From DASYCK01 sp036500205 (GTDB lineage: Bacteria; Myxococcota_A; Polyangia; Fen-1088), in contig DASYCK010000207.1 in NCBI GenBank assembly GCA_036500205.1, positions 1-6,956 on the forward strand: a stretch of DNA of 6,956 nucleotides, written 5' to 3'. The position numbers were made by a program, and so were the translations under genes. Shown one piece after another: positions 6,489 to 6,956 of the stretch (position 1 is its first letter; every line of letters starts with the position of its first letter). The notes beneath the pieces were generated by a model that was not told the DNA's origin, did not search any database, and saw only the letters and a program-made list of their open reading frames with translations.

Positions 6489-6572
6489 AGGCGAGCTGTA
6501 CAGAATAGCAGGGTGGCGGGCCGCGCCGCCGGAAAGCCGCCCGCGACACGCGGCGAAAAGCGTAGAATCAGG

Positions 6573-6597
6573 GGAACGCCCGCGCGGCGAGGACGTT
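6573..6597 (+). promoter_or_regulatory. Candidate ECF-type promoter of the sigma factor gene
   Basis: GGAAC at 6573-6577, inside GGGGAACG, is followed after 16 bases by CGTT at 6594-6597. GGAAC spaced about 16-18 bases from CGTT/GTT is the general layout of promoters read by ECF sigma factors, many of which activate their own gene. Transcription would start just ahead of the ribosome site at 6608, giving a very short leader. An alternative housekeeping -10, TAGAAT at 6563-6568, lies nearby but has no matching -35. Confidence 0.3.
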
Positions 6598-6607
6598 GAT
6601 CGAGATC

Positions 6608-6613
6608 GGGAGG
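6608..6613 (+). promoter_or_regulatory. Strong ribosome binding site of the sigma factor gene
   Basis: GGGAGG stands six bases before ATG 6620. It is the best Shine-Dalgarno match in the window and fixes the start of the truncated gene. Confidence 0.75.
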
Positions 6614-6619
6614 CTCCTG

Positions 6620-6956
6620 ATGAAACTTCGATCTGGACTGGCGCTGTTCCGTCACCACCGACATCTGACGGCCCGGCTCGCCGCGCGGCTCGGCCGCAGC
6701 GAGGCCGAGGATCTGGCGAGCGAGGCGGTGCTCCGGGGGCTGGCGCGCCCCGCGCCCGACGGGCGGCTGGCCCCCTGGATCGAGACGATCTTTCGCAACC
6801 TGCTCGTCGATCGCGGGCGCCGGCGCGCGCGCCGGGGCGACGACGTCCCCTTGCGCGACGGCGTGACGACCACCGGCGCCAACCCCGAGGAGACGACCTT
6901 GGCGCGCGAACGGGCCCGCGCCATCGCCGCGGCGATGCCGACGATGCCCGCCGAGC
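6620..6956 (+). CDS. ECF-type RNA polymerase sigma factor, N-terminal part (3' end outside window)
   Basis: 112 codons are visible and the frame is still open at the window edge. After a short basic N-terminus the protein shows sigma-70 region 2. AEDLASEAVLRGLARP spans residues 29-44, then comes PWIETIFRNLLVDRGRRRAR (52-71). These match the region 2.1-2.4 pattern of ECF sigma factors (AEDL.QE.FLR ... W...I.RN...D..RR). A linker with NPEE (88-91) leads towards the start of region 4 (RARAIAAAMP), which continues outside. An ECF sigma directs RNA polymerase to a small stress or envelope regulon. The group cannot be set without region 4 and the next gene, often an anti-sigma. It is divergent from the ABC operon, sharing a 131-bp gap. 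Confidence 0.85.
   Translation, partial: MKLRSGLALFRHHRHLTARLAARLGRSEAEDLASEAVLRGLARPAPDGRLAPWIETIFRNLLVDRGRRRARRGDDVPLRDGVTTTGANPEETTLARERARAIAAAMPTMPAE

Noticed and set aside
6496..6507. CTGTACAG palindrome (6496-6503) as a LexA-type operator, and TATTCT (minus strand, 6507-6502) as a -10 for the ATPase gene
   Set aside because: The palindrome lacks the length of known LexA boxes. The -10-like hexamer has no -35 at a suitable distance and would leave a leader of only a few bases.
5755..6549. Extension of the permease frame upstream through the ATPase gene (926-residue reading)
   Set aside because: The added 265 residues are an out-of-frame translation of the ATPase gene. The TTG overlapping the ATPase stop is a far better start.

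Overview
The window is GC-rich proteobacterium-like DNA, with G or C at most third codon positions and GTG and TTG starts beside ATG. The gene families and the hairpin repeat at 2893-2959 would fit a soil deltaproteobacterium or myxobacterium (Myxococcota). This is an impression from gene style, since no rRNA or other phylogenetic marker is present. There is no tRNA, rRNA, CRISPR array, transposase or phage gene, and no gap between genes exceeds about 130 bp.

Layout. (1) Positions 1-292 (+) are the 3' end of a dihydropyrimidinase/D-hydantoinase gene. (2) Positions 293-401 are a relatively AT-rich gap. It holds a perfect 12-bp inverted repeat, a third copy of the half-site and a candidate promoter, and looks like the control region of the next gene. 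(3) Positions 402-1613 (+) encode a full-length Fic-family AMP-transferase with its own N-terminal inhibitory motif and a C-terminal winged helix. (4) Positions 1684-2886 (+) encode a FIST-domain sensory protein, 70 bp downstream of Fic. (5) Positions 2887-2991 are a convergent gap made largely of three adjacent hairpins. (6) Positions 2992-3687 (-) encode a CRP/FNR-type regulator with its own AT-rich promoter region. (7) Positions 3769-6488 (-) are a two-gene operon. An NatA-like ABC ATPase is followed, with a 4-base TTGA overlap, by a 661-residue fusion of an ABC-2 permease with a CPBP (Rce1-like) intramembrane protease. (8) Positions 6489-6619 are a divergent promoter region. From 6620 (+) a small ECF-type sigma factor gene begins, and it runs off the end of the window.

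How the genes may work together. The ATPase and permease-protease clearly form one transporter. Fic and FIST could be co-transcribed, but nothing shows that they act together. CRP and the sigma factor are regulators flanking the transporter, each with its own possible promoter, so control of the transporter by either is only a guess. I see no obvious undescribed multi-gene system. The most distinctive points are the triple half-site operator in front of Fic, the protease fused to an exporter permease, with an 8-base homopolymer just ahead of the protease domain, and the candidate autoregulatory sites in front of CRP and the sigma factor.
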